From Gnomoniopsis sp. IMI 355080 (Eukaryota > Ascomycota > Sordariomycetes > Diaporthales > Gnomoniaceae), in NCBI GenBank assembly GCA_027946555.1, contig JAPEVC010000047.1, positions 62,001 to 126,000 on the forward strand: DNA of 64,000 bases. Direction: 5' to 3'. The position numbers and the translations under genes were made by a program. Shown piece after piece: positions 10,970 through 23,023 of this stretch; the first letter of the stretch is position 1, and each line of letters starts with the position of its first letter. Below the pieces are notes generated by a model, which had not been told where the DNA came from, ran no database searches, and worked only from the letters and a program-made list of their open reading frames with translations.

Positions 10970-11767
10970 GTTGATGGACGGGTGACCAGAAAATTCCTGT
11001 ACCACACGATTCAGCAGAGACACAAGACTAAAGGCAAATGAAGGATGACCACATACGTCGAATGTGAAGAGAGTACGTGGTCTTTATATGTATTTCAATG
11101 GGCCAAGCCCTAGGCAAGGTTGAGTACCTTAATTATGGGTACACGCTTGACCGTGAATCCTGCTTACCTGCGTGTAAGCCTGCGTGTAAGCCGGCGCGCA
11201 GCTTGACCTGAATTCTGCTCAAAGAAGTCTTGTCAGCAGCTCCTTCTCGGGATCGGAATCATGTATGGACTCACAGGCTTCCAATTGACTACTGTGGCTG
11301 ACTTACTTTGAGAGCAAGAGCCGTGGTCTTATAAGACCGTGAGGCAGAGCAACATTTGTGCTACCGTAGTGTTTGACTGACCTCGGGCGGTGGACTGAGG
11401 CTGATGCGGGGCCGGATTTGCCGTAGAACCCGAGTAATCCCCCATCAAGCCCAGCCATGCGCCAAGCCTGCTGGAGGGCACAGCAACACGATGTATCATA
11501 TTTCACTTCAGATGCTAGGAGGTCAAAACCGTCAACTTCAAGTATCACATCAGTTGCTGGACAGTCACTTCAAAGTCAGATTGCGCGCAAGCATGTATTG
11601 TAAACTGTTACTTTGAGTGGTTGTCGTCGAGGTTTGACGAGAGAGCGTAGGTAGCCAGAGCCGTGATCATCCATTGTCCAACCTTCCTTCCACTTGAGCG
11701 TCCATCAGCACTCAGCGCCCGAGTAACATTTCTCAATGCCACAGATCCTTTACTCTCGAGAGAATTG
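10970..11767. other. intergenic
   Basis: No gene recognised; upstream region of the minus-strand hydrolase and 3' region of the HsbA-like gene. Confidence 0.5.
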
Positions 11768-12352
11768 TCACTTCTCCCCTGCGTGAAGTGCGGGCTCAGG
11801 ATTCGCCGCCAACATCTGCGTGTACTCGTCGATTGTTTTCTGAAAGATCTTGCTGATCTTGCGTCCCAGATGTCTTCCAGCGCCCCGTACAGCTGCAGGC
11901 AACTTCGCCACGATCGCGTCGTTCATCTCCTTAGAGGCTGCTTGCTGCTTGGTGAGACCGTCCAAGACATCTTGCGCAATGCCAATTTTGTTGAAATCCT
12001 CCTTGAAGCTCTTGAGGTGGTCGACGGTGACTTTGATATCGTTGATGAGGTGCTTGGTATGTTTCTTGACATGAAGGGCACCAAACCAGCGCAGCTTGCG
12101 CGACTCGGTGATGATGGTAATCGTGGCATTCTTGGTGACTTGTAGAACTTGGGCGGTCTGGTCCGAGACATCCAAGGAGCCCATCAGGTCCTTGTTCCAG
12201 GTAGCGAGCATGGCGTTGAGCTGTTGAGTCTCATCCTGGAGGATGTCGAGCTGATGGACAATGACCCAGCTTCTGTATCTCTCAGGGTGCTTTCCTGCAG
12301 CGGCGAGGCCCAACAAGGCAAGAAGGGAGAAAAGGTAATGAAATAAAAGCAT
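11768..12352 (-). CDS. small secreted protein, HsbA/cell-wall galactomannoprotein-like
   Basis: Single-exon gene of 194 residues starting at a true ATG. The first about 20 residues (MLLFHYLFSLLALLGLAAAG) form a clear signal peptide with small residues at the cleavage site. The mature part is predicted mostly helical, with a spaced pattern (VHQLDILQDETQQLNAML... then DHLKSFKEDFNKIG) like the HsbA hydrophobic surface-binding family (PF12296), whose members are secreted and bind hydrophobic surfaces or are retained in the wall. It has no cysteine, hence no disulfides. Assignment to HsbA is by pattern and length only; an unrelated small secreted protein is possible. Confidence 0.65.
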   Translation of the reverse strand: MLLFHYLFSLLALLGLAAAGKHPERYRSWVIVHQLDILQDETQQLNAMLATWNKDLMGSLDVSDQTAQVLQVTKNATITIITESRKLRWFGALHVKKHTKHLINDIKVTVDHLKSFKEDFNKIGIAQDVLDGLTKQQAASKEMNDAIVAKLPAAVRGAGRHLGRKISKIFQKTIDEYTQMLAANPEPALHAGEK

Positions 12353-13446
12353 AATGATTAATGATGTCGCAGTGTGACTGCAGCAATTCGTTGATACCTA
12401 CTTGCGGGTGATGGTCTTGGGCGTTGTTGGCCGTCCAAGATGTAGAATAGCGATAGAAAGAAGAAGAAAGAGGGAAGATCGTTGGAACTTTTGTTTGAAG
12501 GATTCAGAGTCTGAAATAGATTGTTGACCTCGTCGTCGATGAAGGAAGAGCGAGCAACCTCGAGAATCATGATGGCAGTCGCATCCCTAGCTGTAAGCGT
12601 GTACCTAGGTATGTAGTTGCTTCATCGTCTTGCTGACAACTTTCCTGCGCCTGTACCTGCCAGATCTGTCAAAGCTTGCCTGCGCAATATTGCCAGCAGA
12701 ATACATCTTCCACCTAGGCAGGACTGACCCAGCACTCCACTGTCAGCACTCGGGCACATCTAGGTACAAGCTAACATCCTCAAAAGCCACGAAAACCAAT
12801 ACATTCGTCCATGTACTTCCACTTAGTAAATCGGCATACTTTAGGGCATGTAGTGAAAATGTCCTGATGATGACCCTTAAGGGATAGACTGCCCTTCCTG
12901 CCAACCTTGTCCATGAAAAGTGCAGAATGAACTTGTCTAACGTAGTGGATGGCCACCGTGTAGATTCAACGTTTCTTGAATCTAATTCTATGAGACATAA
13001 ATCACCCAGGTACACCAACTATGGGTCTTGGGCCGAATTATATCGTTTTCAATGTTATGTGAATGCTTGAAGTCCGACTTCCCAAGCACTGGGTTGGCAA
13101 AAGCAGAGAACGCACTACTCATCTCATATTGGGGTGAGTCTGTCAGAATGACAACTGGGCCTGTGCATCAATTTGAGCATATACAGGACAAGAGCGTACC
13201 AACTACCAATAAATGCCGTGGTGCCGGGGCGTGTAAGCACTGGAGTACTTGTATACCGAAGGACCCATGGGCGGATACAAGTCTGGAGGGATTGGGTCCC
13301 TCCAATATCGCAGGCCCCAATCCTCCAACACATTCTCTATTCCCACACGTAAGTCTTGACCACCAACGCCAAACCTTGTTTTGGTATCAAAGACTCGGCA
13401 GCGAGCAAGGGTCGTGTTGCATCTATACACCACTGACCCTTCGCAG
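12353..13446. other. intergenic with one palindromic motif
   Basis: No gene recognised. Contains one copy of the dispersed palindrome TACCTAGGTA (12602-12611). Confidence 0.5.
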
Positions 13447-13663
13447 AAGGTGCAAGTGATTTCTGCGGGTCAATCAAGGACAGGCACTGTGTCTATGTCG
13501 ATGGCCCTTCAAAAATTTCTGGACGGGCCGGGTTTTCATGATGTTGTACACAGATGCTTATACGGGATGATGGTGAGCAGTCCTTTTCCCGCAGAGATTG
13601 CAATTGTGTTGGATTTGACCAAAGTCTTGCTTCCCTTGTTCGAGCTGCCGAGGAGCTTTTGAT
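13447..13663 (+). pseudogene. sulfotransferase (Sulfotransfer_4-like) N-terminal remnant
   Basis: About 35 codons read like the start of the fungal P-loop sulfotransferase-like family: VQVISAGQSRTGTVSMSMAL followed by QKFLDGPGFH. The GxSRTGT loop would bind the sulfate or phosphate donor. After about residue 40 the family similarity stops and the frame ends within another 35 codons. No downstream exon with the expected acidic/RDP motifs was found, and no convincing ATG precedes it. I read it as a truncated relic; a short first exon of an otherwise lost gene fits best. Confidence 0.4.
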
Positions 13664-14173
13664 AACAGATATGAACTTTTTGATGGACGGGCTACACAAT
13701 GGAATCCAAGGACCATCGCTGGATTTTGCATCAATTTTTTGAATTCATTTGCGTCACTATAGCCATATCAGAGCCCGAATATGATCTACTCAGTACGGAA
13801 AATTTGGTCCTAGAGACGCGAAATGCCAACAGGTCTTGCTGGGTACCTAGGTAGGTAGACAGACATATGGCACGTATCTGCTTGTTCTATTGAAGCTCCT
13901 TCTTTTCCCATTCGGGAATTCATTGAAGCTTAATTAGCCGTGTATGCTATACCAGGCTCGGACACATCAGATTAGCTATCACGAGAATCATATTGCCTTT
14001 TTGGTCAACGTCGTCTACTAATCAACTTACCCATGGCCATCATCGTCATGATCTAATGATTTGGGTTTTGGCCCGGGACAAGGTTTTTGAAGACGTATCG
14101 ACGATTTATGTTCTATTTCAAGAAGTCTACGTCAAAGCGCATGATTATCCCTGTCAGTTTCTAGCACTCTGTA
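13664..14173. other. intergenic with palindromic motif
   Basis: No gene recognised. TACCTAGGTA occurs at 13844-13853 and is directly extended by AGGTAG repeats. Confidence 0.5.
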
Positions 14174-15023
14174 TCATGAATAACCAAGTGTCGTAGCAAT
14201 CCATTCCGCAGCCTCAAGAGCATTCTTATCGTACGTTCCGTGCGTCGGGGTCAGTATACCCAAGCCGGCACATATCCCATCAGCGACGTGGCAATACACC
14301 TTGACAATAGACGAAGAAATGTTGCCAACAGGTTGGCCGTTATCGGGGTCGCCATAGATCAGAACTGAACAGATGACCATGTCAGTGATTCTGTGCACCC
14401 TTAAAAACCGCGTGTTCCATAACCTGGAATAATATATTTTTATCGTGCTACTTACCAGCAGACACGAACTCGGTCACTTCCGCCGAGAGGAGGTCGGCAG
14501 CATTGTGTACTAGCTGGCCTCCTTGTGAATATCCACTTATAACGAGTTTGGTATTGGGGCATTGAGTAGATGCCTACTCATGCAAAGAAGTCAGCGTTGG
14601 TCAACTGTAACATATATTTCGGGATGCTACCTAGGTAGGCAAATCGAAATGATTGGACTGTACCTGGACTGTCAGATTAGCCATCAATTGGCTCCCAGTT
14701 GAGTCACCGCCCTCTTCAAAGCCTGCAGCAGTTGCAGGATAGTCGACGCCCTGTAAAGCCAAGTTGTCCTCCCCAATGATTTGCGCCAGGTCATTGAAAG
14801 TCTCAAGGCCAACGTCCGTGGTGGATCCCACATTGCCATCTTCCCAAGTGCCACGGGCGTAGATGACTGTCACAGCTCGGCATGCTGTCCCATCCGTGAG
14901 CTGGTTGGATGTGTCTGTTGTATAGTTGCGACGCATCAGATGAGACTCGATGTTAGCGATTGGAACTGCCAACGCAGACATGAAGCTGGCCATAAAGCCC
15001 ACGGCCGTCAGAGTGACCCTCAT
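14174..15023 (-). CDS. cutinase family serine esterase, secreted
   Basis: Three exons on the minus strand: 15023-14664, 14573-14456, 14364-14174 (222 residues). Splicing restores a complete cutinase: signal peptide (about residues 1-19), oxyanion region TVIYARGTWEDGN, nucleophile GYSQGG (Ser136), acid in YCHVADGICAG (Asp188) and His201 in PTHGTYD. Cysteines at CRAV, QCPNT, YCHV and GIC match the two conserved disulfides. The enzyme hydrolyses cutin or other polyester/lipid esters outside the cell. Length is typical. Intron 1 contains a TACCTAGGTA palindrome. Some family members are acetylxylan-esterase-like, so cutin as substrate is inference. Confidence 0.88.
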
Positions 15024-15545
15024 CTTTTCAGGCTAGACGCAACTTCTGAACACCAGGATGAGAAAAGGAGAGTACGAGGCACTCTAAGATAATGGACCCC
15101 TAAGACTCGTCACCTGAACAGATATGATAGTCGTAATGCATCATGAGGGTCGCTGGGAAACTTCGTTTTATAGACGGTCGACACACCGACATGTCTTTTG
15201 CAAATATCTCTTGGCACCCGTGGACGTACGTTGTCACAACATTTACGGCAGTAGCTGGATAGGTCTATTGAAAAACTCCAGTATCGATTGGCCTGGTATT
15301 CCCGGACCCAATGCATGGAAGCAGCCATCAGAATGTATGTGCACTCACCTTCCTCATGCGTACCACCCTTCAAAGCCCGCAAATGTCCGGCCTCTGTAGC
15401 CTCGGCAGCTCGAAGCTCATTGAAATTTTAGATTTTTCGTAAGTACTTACTAAATACGGTCTGATATGATAATGACTGTAATGGTTTACACAACGATGAA
15501 CCTAGGCAGATATGAACAGCATTTATGTATAAACAAGCAAACCTA
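15024..15545. other. intergenic
   Basis: Upstream of the cutinase and downstream of the transporter, both on the minus strand. No gene recognised. Confidence 0.5.
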
Positions 15546-17551
15546 TCAGGAGGCCGAGCGCACCACCCGGTCACCGTCATGCATGGCCATTGGCTCAAGC
15601 CCTTCACCCTTCTCGCCTCCCAATTCACCATGGTCTTTCTCTACTCCCGTTCCGTCTGTGGTCCTGGCAACTCTGCCTCTCGGAAGTCTTTTGGCTATAG
15701 AAACGGTGTCTAACACGGATTTGCTCTGCGTGAAGATCAAATCCACTTCCTCGAGATGCCGGCCATTTGTCTCGGGAAATAAGAAATAAACGCCTTGCTT
15801 TCGCGTGAGCAAATTCCCGCTGATAATGTTGGAAGTGATAAGACGACTTACAAGGAAACGTGAGGAACAGATTGATACATGCATAGACAATCGGATACCG
15901 ATAACCAATGGTGGAAAATCCAACTGGCGTTATTTCTGCGACCACCTGGAGAGGAGGGTTTGAACAATTAGCATATTGATAGGCCTCACAGAATTCGAAG
16001 AAGTCACGCACAAAGTTGAAGAGCCATGCTGAACTGGTAGAAATGGCGGTGATCGACGACCGATGGGATAGAGGAGCAATTTCCGCCGCGTAGAGGAAAG
16101 TCAACCCAAGGAAGCCAGTCGGGAAGAACAAGCTAAACATGAAAATGAAAGCGGCAGCGGCAGCAATAGCGCTTGAGTTGTTGGGCTGTGAGGAGCCGCC
16201 TGCGATGACAGCCATAGATATACTAAAAGATGATCAAAGTCAGTGTTTTGTTCTTCCATCATCCCAGTGAAACCAATAGCCCCCACTCACCCCATGCCAA
16301 GTGCAGCAACAAGCATCAGCTTTCGTCGCCCAAAGCGATCTACCGTCAACACTCCAATAGGAGAGCATAGAGTCTGCCAAGTGAAGACGGAGGCAGCAAT
16401 GATTCTGGCCGTCGTGGCAGGTAGGCCAAGATCATCCTCAAATATTGTTGCCTGATAAAATGCAAGGGCATTGATCCCGGACATCTGATTGTGTTGAGGA
16501 ATCAGGATTTTGCAATATCTTAAGCGGACAAGGCATCGACGTCTCTTACCTGTTGAAACATTTGTCCGGCTGCTGCGAGGCAAGTCCTGTGAAAAAGCCT
16601 CAGCTCCCCGTTACGGAATACATCCGTAAATTTAGCCTGACCAATTAACGCCAAAGAATCCTCAATCTCAGCGATGTCTTCAGTGATTCCCGCGTCATTG
16701 GTCTCGGTTCCCTTCAAAGCTGCAAGGGTACGCCGAGCTTCTTCATGCTTCCCCTTCCGGAGCAACCATCTTGGTGACTCTGGCATGTGTGGTGTATTGA
16801 ACAGAATGATGAGTGACCAGAAGCCGGAAAGGGCCAAAGGAAACCTCCATGTGACAGACCCAGTTGTGTGCGATATTCCAAATGTTATCCAAGCCGCAAC
16901 AGCCAGGCCGGCACTAATAAACACACTCTCCAGTAGCACAGCTGCTCCTCGATGGTCAGCTCCTGAACACTCTGCCTGCCAATTCGGAGCGGTAGCTGTC
17001 AGATGACCGAAGCCGAAGCCGGATACAAGTCTCCCGACGATAAGCTGGCTCAGAGAAAAGGAAGATGATTGTAGTAGTGACCCGATTGCGTTGATGAAGG
17101 CCCCAAGCATTATGGTCTTCTTCCGTCCGAGTTTATCCCCCAGCCATATACAGTCCAGGGCACCGAAGAAACAGCCGAGGGCCTGGTGTACAAAATTCAG
17201 TTTAGTATTTCGCAGATAATAATGCATAGGAGTATATTTGGGGGCTGGATTGCATGACGAGGAAAACCATACATAAAGCGCAACCACGGTCCCTTGAAGG
17301 CGAGAATTGTCGGCTTTAGCAACACCTGTGGTGTTTGTGGTATCAATCTGCGGGAATGTTTCAACCCACGAAGGAAGATCTAGCAGACCGCCGGCGACTG
17401 CATTATTGTATCCAAACCTGATGTTGCTGATCAGCAAACGGCCTGTGAAGCTCTCAACGAAGGGCACTCACAGGAGGTACGATGGCATGATGACGGCCCA
17501 TATTGTAGCTGCTTGGAGGGAACTCCCCTTGAGGCCAAAGTAGGTAGGCAT
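15546..17551 (-). CDS. MFS sugar-type transporter (hexose/quinate-like)
   Basis: Six exons: 17551-17472, 17417-17273, 17182-16550, 16484-16291, 16222-15852, 15793-15546 (556 residues), all frame-consistent with introns of 54-90 bp. The first exon (MPTYFGLKGSSLQAA...) carries the start that the longest frames miss. Twelve membrane segments are expected. Sugar-porter signatures are present: FGYNNAVAGG in helix 1, DKLGRKK between helices 2 and 3, PESPRWL after helix 6, DRFGRRK between helices 8 and 9, and PETNGRHLEEVD after helix 12. It is a plasma-membrane proton symporter or facilitator; substrate unknown. It faces the MmgE/PrpD gene head-to-head across 886 bp, which might indicate co-regulation. 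Confidence 0.88.
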
Positions 17552-18437
17552 CGTGGCATGCACTGCTCCTCGTCAATGTCGTGACTTTGTTGGAACCTTT
17601 CTCACATGCGGAAATCCGTCCTAGTGTAACATTTCAAAGAGTAGAAGCGGTTCCGGAAAACCTGCACCCCAATAAGAACAGAGCATGCAAGCATCTGCTA
17701 ATGAGGTAAGCCGTATGATCACCCTAGACTTGCCCCCTCTACGGCACTGGCGTTCCGAGACCAGCATCCAGACGTCCGCGTCATGGGGAGCCTGACGTGC
17801 GAATTATCGAAATCGTCCTGAGCCTCTTGGAGACTTACGTGGATTAGAGGTTTACTAGTCATTGTGTCCTGCTCAATCAAGACAACTCAAAACTACTCCG
17901 AGCTTCTACAGACACCAGATATATGCTGGACTTCGTGAAGATGATAGGGATGAAGACACGGTCACGGGCTTTTGGCCATGGCATCTCATAGTCTTCGTCC
18001 AGATAAATCCCCACATCATCCCCTAGCCACTGTCGAGTGCTATTGACACCGGCTATTAAAAGGTTGGTTTCATCAACCAGCTTCCCCGCAATGACCACCA
18101 CAGGCCAGTAGGACACCATCACACACGGGACCTAGCAGCCTTCGTCGGAAAGCTAAGGGGCGAATTCCCGAGCTGCTTCCCATAGGGGGAAATGTGCAAT
18201 ATCCAAATAGGACTCTTGTAGACATCGATAGTCGCTGTCAACACGTCGGTGGTAGAGCATAACTCCGAAGTCGGCAAGCCCCTTGCACTCGAAGTTCTAA
18301 TCTATACGTCATTTAGCAGTTGGCTTCGACTTTGAATTGACTTCACGATTTTCTTATCCTTTTCGACACTCTTGCACGAGTCGTAATTTGAATTACAGTT
18401 GAAAGCCGTGGCCAAGCTGCTCCCGGTCCTTCCAGTC
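17552..18437. promoter_or_regulatory. shared divergent promoter region
   Basis: Intergenic segment between the transporter (minus) and the MmgE/PrpD gene (plus). It must hold both promoters. A minus frame of 81 codons at 17877-18122 is open but has no recognisable family. No specific regulatory motif is claimed. Confidence 0.4.
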
Positions 18438-19927
18438 ATGGCAACAAAGCATGTAGCTTCATGGGTCCATGACCTGCAGTACTCACAGCTCCCAGGAGAT
18501 GTGGTCCGCGCCTCAGTTCGAAGCTTCTACAACTGGGCCGGCTGTGCAATAGGCGGCAGTGACCACGAAGCTGTCAAAGTCGCCGTGAGTTACTTCCCGG
18601 TCTGATAGTATTCCGTGAGAAAGGCTTTGACTGACCAGGTCCGCAGCAAAAAGCCCTGAGCCCCTTCTTCGGGCCGCCCACAGCCTCCATCCTCGGCCAC
18701 AAGGGAACTCTTCTATGTGATCCTCAACACGCCGCTCTGCTGAATGGCATCGCCTCGCATGTCCATGACTATGATGACACGCACCTCGACACAATCATCC
18801 ATCCCACCGGCCCAGTAGCCAGCGCTCTCCTGGCTGCAGCTGAATGGCAGTCCCGAGCAAATTCTACCCCTGTGTCTGGAAAGGATTTCATTCTTGCGCT
18901 CACTGCGGGAATTGAAGTCGAGTGTAAGCTCGGTCTAGCCGTATGGCCGCAACACTACGACGTCGGATGGCACATCACCTCCACTACTGGCTCAATAGGT
19001 GCGGCGGTTGCTGTGGCCAAGCTTCTGAAACTGAATAGGGAGAAGATAGTGCAAGCTATCGGCGTGGCTGGGACACAGGTGGTGGGGCTCCGGGAAATGT
19101 TCGGCAGCCATACGAAGAGCTTCCATCCTGGGCGTGCGGCGCAGGCGGGCCTGATGGCGGCGTTGTTGGCGAAAGAGGGCTACACGAGCAGTGATCAGTC
19201 CTTGGAAGCCAAAAGAGGGTGGGCGAATGTCGTTGGTGTGACCAAGGGAGAAGAGGCGATTCATAAGGACTTGGACAAGTGGACAGGATCTGGCGGCGAC
19301 AGCGACGTCGGCCTGCCCTCGGTGCACGGTGCAAATACCAAAAGTAACGGCCGCTGGGAGATTCTGCGCAACAGCTTTAAGCCTTTCCCTTGTGGAATAG
19401 TCATACACCCTGTCATCGATGCGTGCGCACAGATACATCAAGATATGCAGAGGGAAGGGCTCAAAGCGGACGATATCGAGAGCGTCCATGCGAAGGTTCA
19501 TCCGCTGGTTTTGGAATTAACGGGCAAGAAGAAGCCAAAGGACGGCCTCCAGGGCAAGTTCAGCGTATATCACGGAGGTGCTTGCGGGCTTATCTTTGGG
19601 AAAGCCACACCGAGCCAGTATGAGGACAGTGTTGTACAAGATGCCCGGGTCATCTCTATTCGAGATCGGATACAAGCCGACGTTGATGGAAGCCTTGCCG
19701 CGGATGAGACTAAGGTTGTAGTGACCTTGAAAGGGGGAAGAAACCTTGAGAAACATGTAGGACATGCGCTCGGGAGCATGGAAGTCCCACTTGACGATCG
19801 GAAGCTTGAAGAGAAATTCCTCGACCAATGTCAGAAGGTCTTGCGCGAAGATGCTCAGTCAGCCAGCAAGACCTTATGGGCAGTGAAAGATGTGGATGAC
19901 ATCGCTTCGGTCACCAGGTGGTTATAG
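18438..19927 (+). CDS. MmgE/PrpD family protein (cis-aconitate decarboxylase / 2-methylcitrate dehydratase-like)
   Basis: Two exons, 18438-18584 and 18647-19927 (475 residues). The open frame upstream of 18438 lacks an ATG. The intron starts GTGAGT and ends CCGCAG. The N-terminal all-helical MmgE/PrpD domain shows the family core: SFYNWAGCAIGG near residue 25-35, LLNGIASHVHDYDDTHLDT and HPTGPVASALLA around 80-115, then WHITSTTGSIGAA. Related enzymes decarboxylate cis-aconitate to itaconate or dehydrate 2-methylcitrate. Pezizomycotina hold many uncharacterised paralogs, so the reaction is not fixed. No mitochondrial presequence is obvious. Its partner is the divergent sugar-type transporter; the mitochondrial carrier found beside cadA in Aspergillus terreus is absent here. 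Confidence 0.85.
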
Positions 19928-20815
19928 TCAAATCATCTATGTCGAGATGACCCTATACGCGTGGAGGAACGCATTACCATCTGAGGCCGGCGAGATGGCC
20001 AAACGCATAGCACGTAGCTAGGTTTTTGACTGCATTTATGCCACGACGCTATGACGCTGTCACCTGCATGAGCTACAGAATGGGTGCATTGAGGTTTAGC
20101 AAAAATACAAATTTGACACTCAGCCGAAGACAATGACCTGCCTCCGCGAGCCCTACTTTAACTGCCTTAATCTTGGCGCTGGACCCTATTCACGATTGTT
20201 AGACCGAATGTATTTTGTGAATTGCGAGTATTACGTAGTGGTCGTCTTGAATGATTCGCAGCTCATCTGATGCCATGAATGGGCTGCCTCAAACGCTTGG
20301 CAGATGACAGCGGTACGTTACGCCAAGTACGTGTACAAGGCGTATGAACACGGACCATGGATTACCTCATGTCAAGTCTACATAGTTGCATGACGAAGGC
20401 AAAAGAGAGGTCGACCTGCATACAGAGAAGAGAGGATCCTATGGGACTGCCAGTTCTGCTACTTTCCCCGCCAGATACAAATGTCTCGCTCGTATCAGAT
20501 TCATAATGACACACGCCAGGCACCAATCCAATCATCAAGCGAAGCCGAGAGCCCCCTATGATGAGGACCAAGCCAAGCAAGCGGTCAGTCTAGCACGTAT
20601 GACCAAGTCATGCTTTGGACAGCGTTACAACCCCATGTCTGCATGAGCCACAAACATCTTATAAGCGACCATGATTCTAAGTTTTCTCCGCTGCTTAAAT
20701 CATACAACTCACACCAGTACAGAAGAAAAGTCTTAGACAGTCACAATTGTCTTATTTGAAGAATCTCAATCGTCATTGTGTCAGCATCACCATTCCTTAA
20801 GGCCCATCAGTCAAA
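19928..20815. other. intergenic
   Basis: No gene recognised in about 0.9 kb between two plus-strand genes. Confidence 0.5.
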
Positions 20816-21406
20816 ATGTCACCAAAGCCTCATGTCGAAATTGCGGCCATTATCCCGGACGACAAAGGACAAATTGTTATAGGCAAGAGGCAAGGAAAAG
20901 GAGGTGAAGGTATGACATATGGACGGATGAATTTAATGCGATATATGACCCCGTAATACTCACTCTTCTCTCGCACAGGCCTTTATGAGCTTCCGGGAGG
21001 CAACCTGGACTTCGGCGAGGAGATCTTCGCGTGTGTGGAACGCGAGACTCTCGAGGAAACCGGGCTGAAAGTACGTGGAAAGAAAGTTATTGCCTACACC
21101 AACGATATCCAAAAGGCGGAGAACAAACACGAGGTCACCCTGTACGTTCTGTGCGATAGGGAGGACCCAAGCCAGCAACCTGAGGTAAGTCCAGACTCCA
21201 ACTTCGCCGACCGTAGAGTCTGAAGTACATCAAGGCAAAGACCTGGCTGATAATATTATTCGTCACAGCTCAAAGAGCCACAGAAATTTGAAGGCTGGGA
21301 GTGGAAGGCGTGGAAGGATATTGCAACTATGGGCGAATCGCAGCTGGTCTTACAAACCCTCAATCTTGTTCGGAGCGAGCCCTCACTTGACTCTAAATTT
21401 TCCTGA
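20816..21406 (+). CDS. Nudix hydrolase, NUDT15/MutT-like
   Basis: Three exons: 20816-20909, 20979-21184, 21269-21406 (145 residues), with GTATGA/CACAG and GTAAGT/CACAG introns. A complete Nudix box spans residues 39-61: Gly39, Glu45, then RETLEETGL with the metal-binding Glu residues. The C-terminal stretch KFEGWEWKAWKDI resembles the NUDT15 subgroup, which hydrolyses (oxidised) nucleoside triphosphates to monophosphates as a clean-up activity. Cytosolic, no targeting signal. Similarity to NUDT15 is family-level; the exact substrate is open. Confidence 0.88.
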
Positions 21407-22592
21407 GAATTCTTCAGGGATCGATAGAAGATGTGGAACGATTCTGGGCCTCAAACTTCAGATCAGGTCACCAATCTAATCTCTTGAGGAAGGTCCGTAC
21501 CAAACTGTTGTTGGCGGTCTAAAAATGAAAAGATAGTACAGTTTGCATGATATGACCTGGTTTCCTTGATTCTGAGGATCATTTCTTGATATTCTTCGGT
21601 GAGCCTTGCATCTGTAGTTAGTGATTCGATACATTGTAGTGCCAAAACAATGAGAACCACGCCTGTGCTTGCAAAGAAGCCAATTTGTGAAGACAGTGTA
21701 GCTCTGGTAGCCTTGAGGGGCGCCGCTACCTTACGAATTTTGCATGCGTAGTACGGTATATTATCTCGCCCACTTGTGGATACGGGTCCTAGGTCGATGT
21801 TCGTAAGAATGTGCCAGATTCTGTGTCACTTCTCACATTCTAGATACTCAATTCGGAGAATGGGTACTGACCCTGCGGCACGGGAGCAACTCCGAATTCT
21901 CTATAAGAGAGAACCAAACCAATATTCGACCACGCTGACTATCGTTGTATTTCGATTCCCTCACAGCTCCGCTCTATTGTCCATCTTGCCAGATAGAAAG
22001 ATGGTTATATAAGCAATAGCGTGAGTTTCGCAAACTGTGGCCTGGTCGATCAAGACTCGGATGCTTGCAATTACTACATTCTGTGCGTGTGGGTCGACCA
22101 TTCGGGCTTCAAAAAATTGTTGACATCACCGGTGGGTAAGGTCAGCTGCAGATACCCTAGCAATACACTTCTCGATCAAGAAGGTCAAGAAGGTCATGCA
22201 GGTTGCATTTAACTCTCCGAGTCTGGCAAGTATACCCTCGGGTCGTACACATAGACGTACATCGGCATGTGGGTACAACGCCGGTGAGTCTGTATGTTGC
22301 CAAGGTGGGCTTGTATAGCAAATTTCTCTTCAATTTACTCGCTTTGTGTATTTACTTGTGAGTCTGGGTATGCCGATGACCTTATGTACCAAAAAATTGG
22401 TGCCCAAGCATAAACCAATCCGCCTTTGCCTGTAACAGGCCCTTAGCCAATGCTTGACAGAACTCCGGCCCAGGATCCGAACGCCATTGCCCTATGAATA
22501 GAAGTTGAGAATGTCGAATAATTCATGATGTTCCTCGAGAAGAAGGTGGCGCTTCTCGATGATTTCAATAGGCACTTCCTCCCAATAAACGT
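21407..22592. other. intergenic
   Basis: No gene recognised. Confidence 0.5.
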
Positions 22593-23023
22593 TTAATCAA
22601 CCTCAGTCAAGAGTCCCATACTCTCCTCTCTCGCCTGCATATCACGCCTCTTTCTCAGATTTTGCCAGCCTTGACTCCTCCGTACTTGTCGTCGCCTAGC
22701 CATGATAGAGCGCACTTCTGCCCAGGTTGGTGAGGGTGATGAAGCGGTAGCGAGCACGGGGGCGCGTTTTGCCGAGCATGTGAATGGCTTGGGAGTTGTG
22801 ATGAGCTTGGCCTCCTGTTCCTTGGCTACCACGGGTACAGGGCCGAGAAACTCTGCGACTTGAAATTCGAAGGAGAGTGTCTGGCGCACCCAGGCCCGAA
22901 GTCGGCTGAAAAAGGCGGGATGGGGACCCAACGCTGTGAGTTGGAGGTTAGCAATGATCTAGTTGTATCAAGGACCCAAGATGTGCGGGTAGTCTCACCA
23001 AAAAACCGTGATCCAAACATCAT
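22593..23023 (-). CDS. unrecognised small two-exon candidate gene
   Basis: Proposed from a strong fungal intron rather than homology. Exon 1 is 23023-22999, exon 2 is 22933-22593, giving 121 residues. The 65-bp intron starts GTGAGA, carries TGCTAAC near its end and closes with CAG. The product begins MMFGSRFFALGPHPAFF, has an amphipathic middle (RLRAWVRQTLSFEFQVAEFL) and a very basic C-terminus (ARRRQVRRSQGW...RKRRD). The plus-1 region upstream stays open in the same frame for about 16 more codons without an ATG, so the real gene could start further upstream or this could be the 3' part of a decayed gene. No family recognised. Confidence 0.3.

Noticed and set aside
17877..18122. 81-codon minus-strand frame in the transporter-MmgE promoter
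   Set aside because: Protein-like in places (GDDVGIYLDEDYEMPWPKA) but no family recognised, closed by a stop just upstream and no splice partner found.
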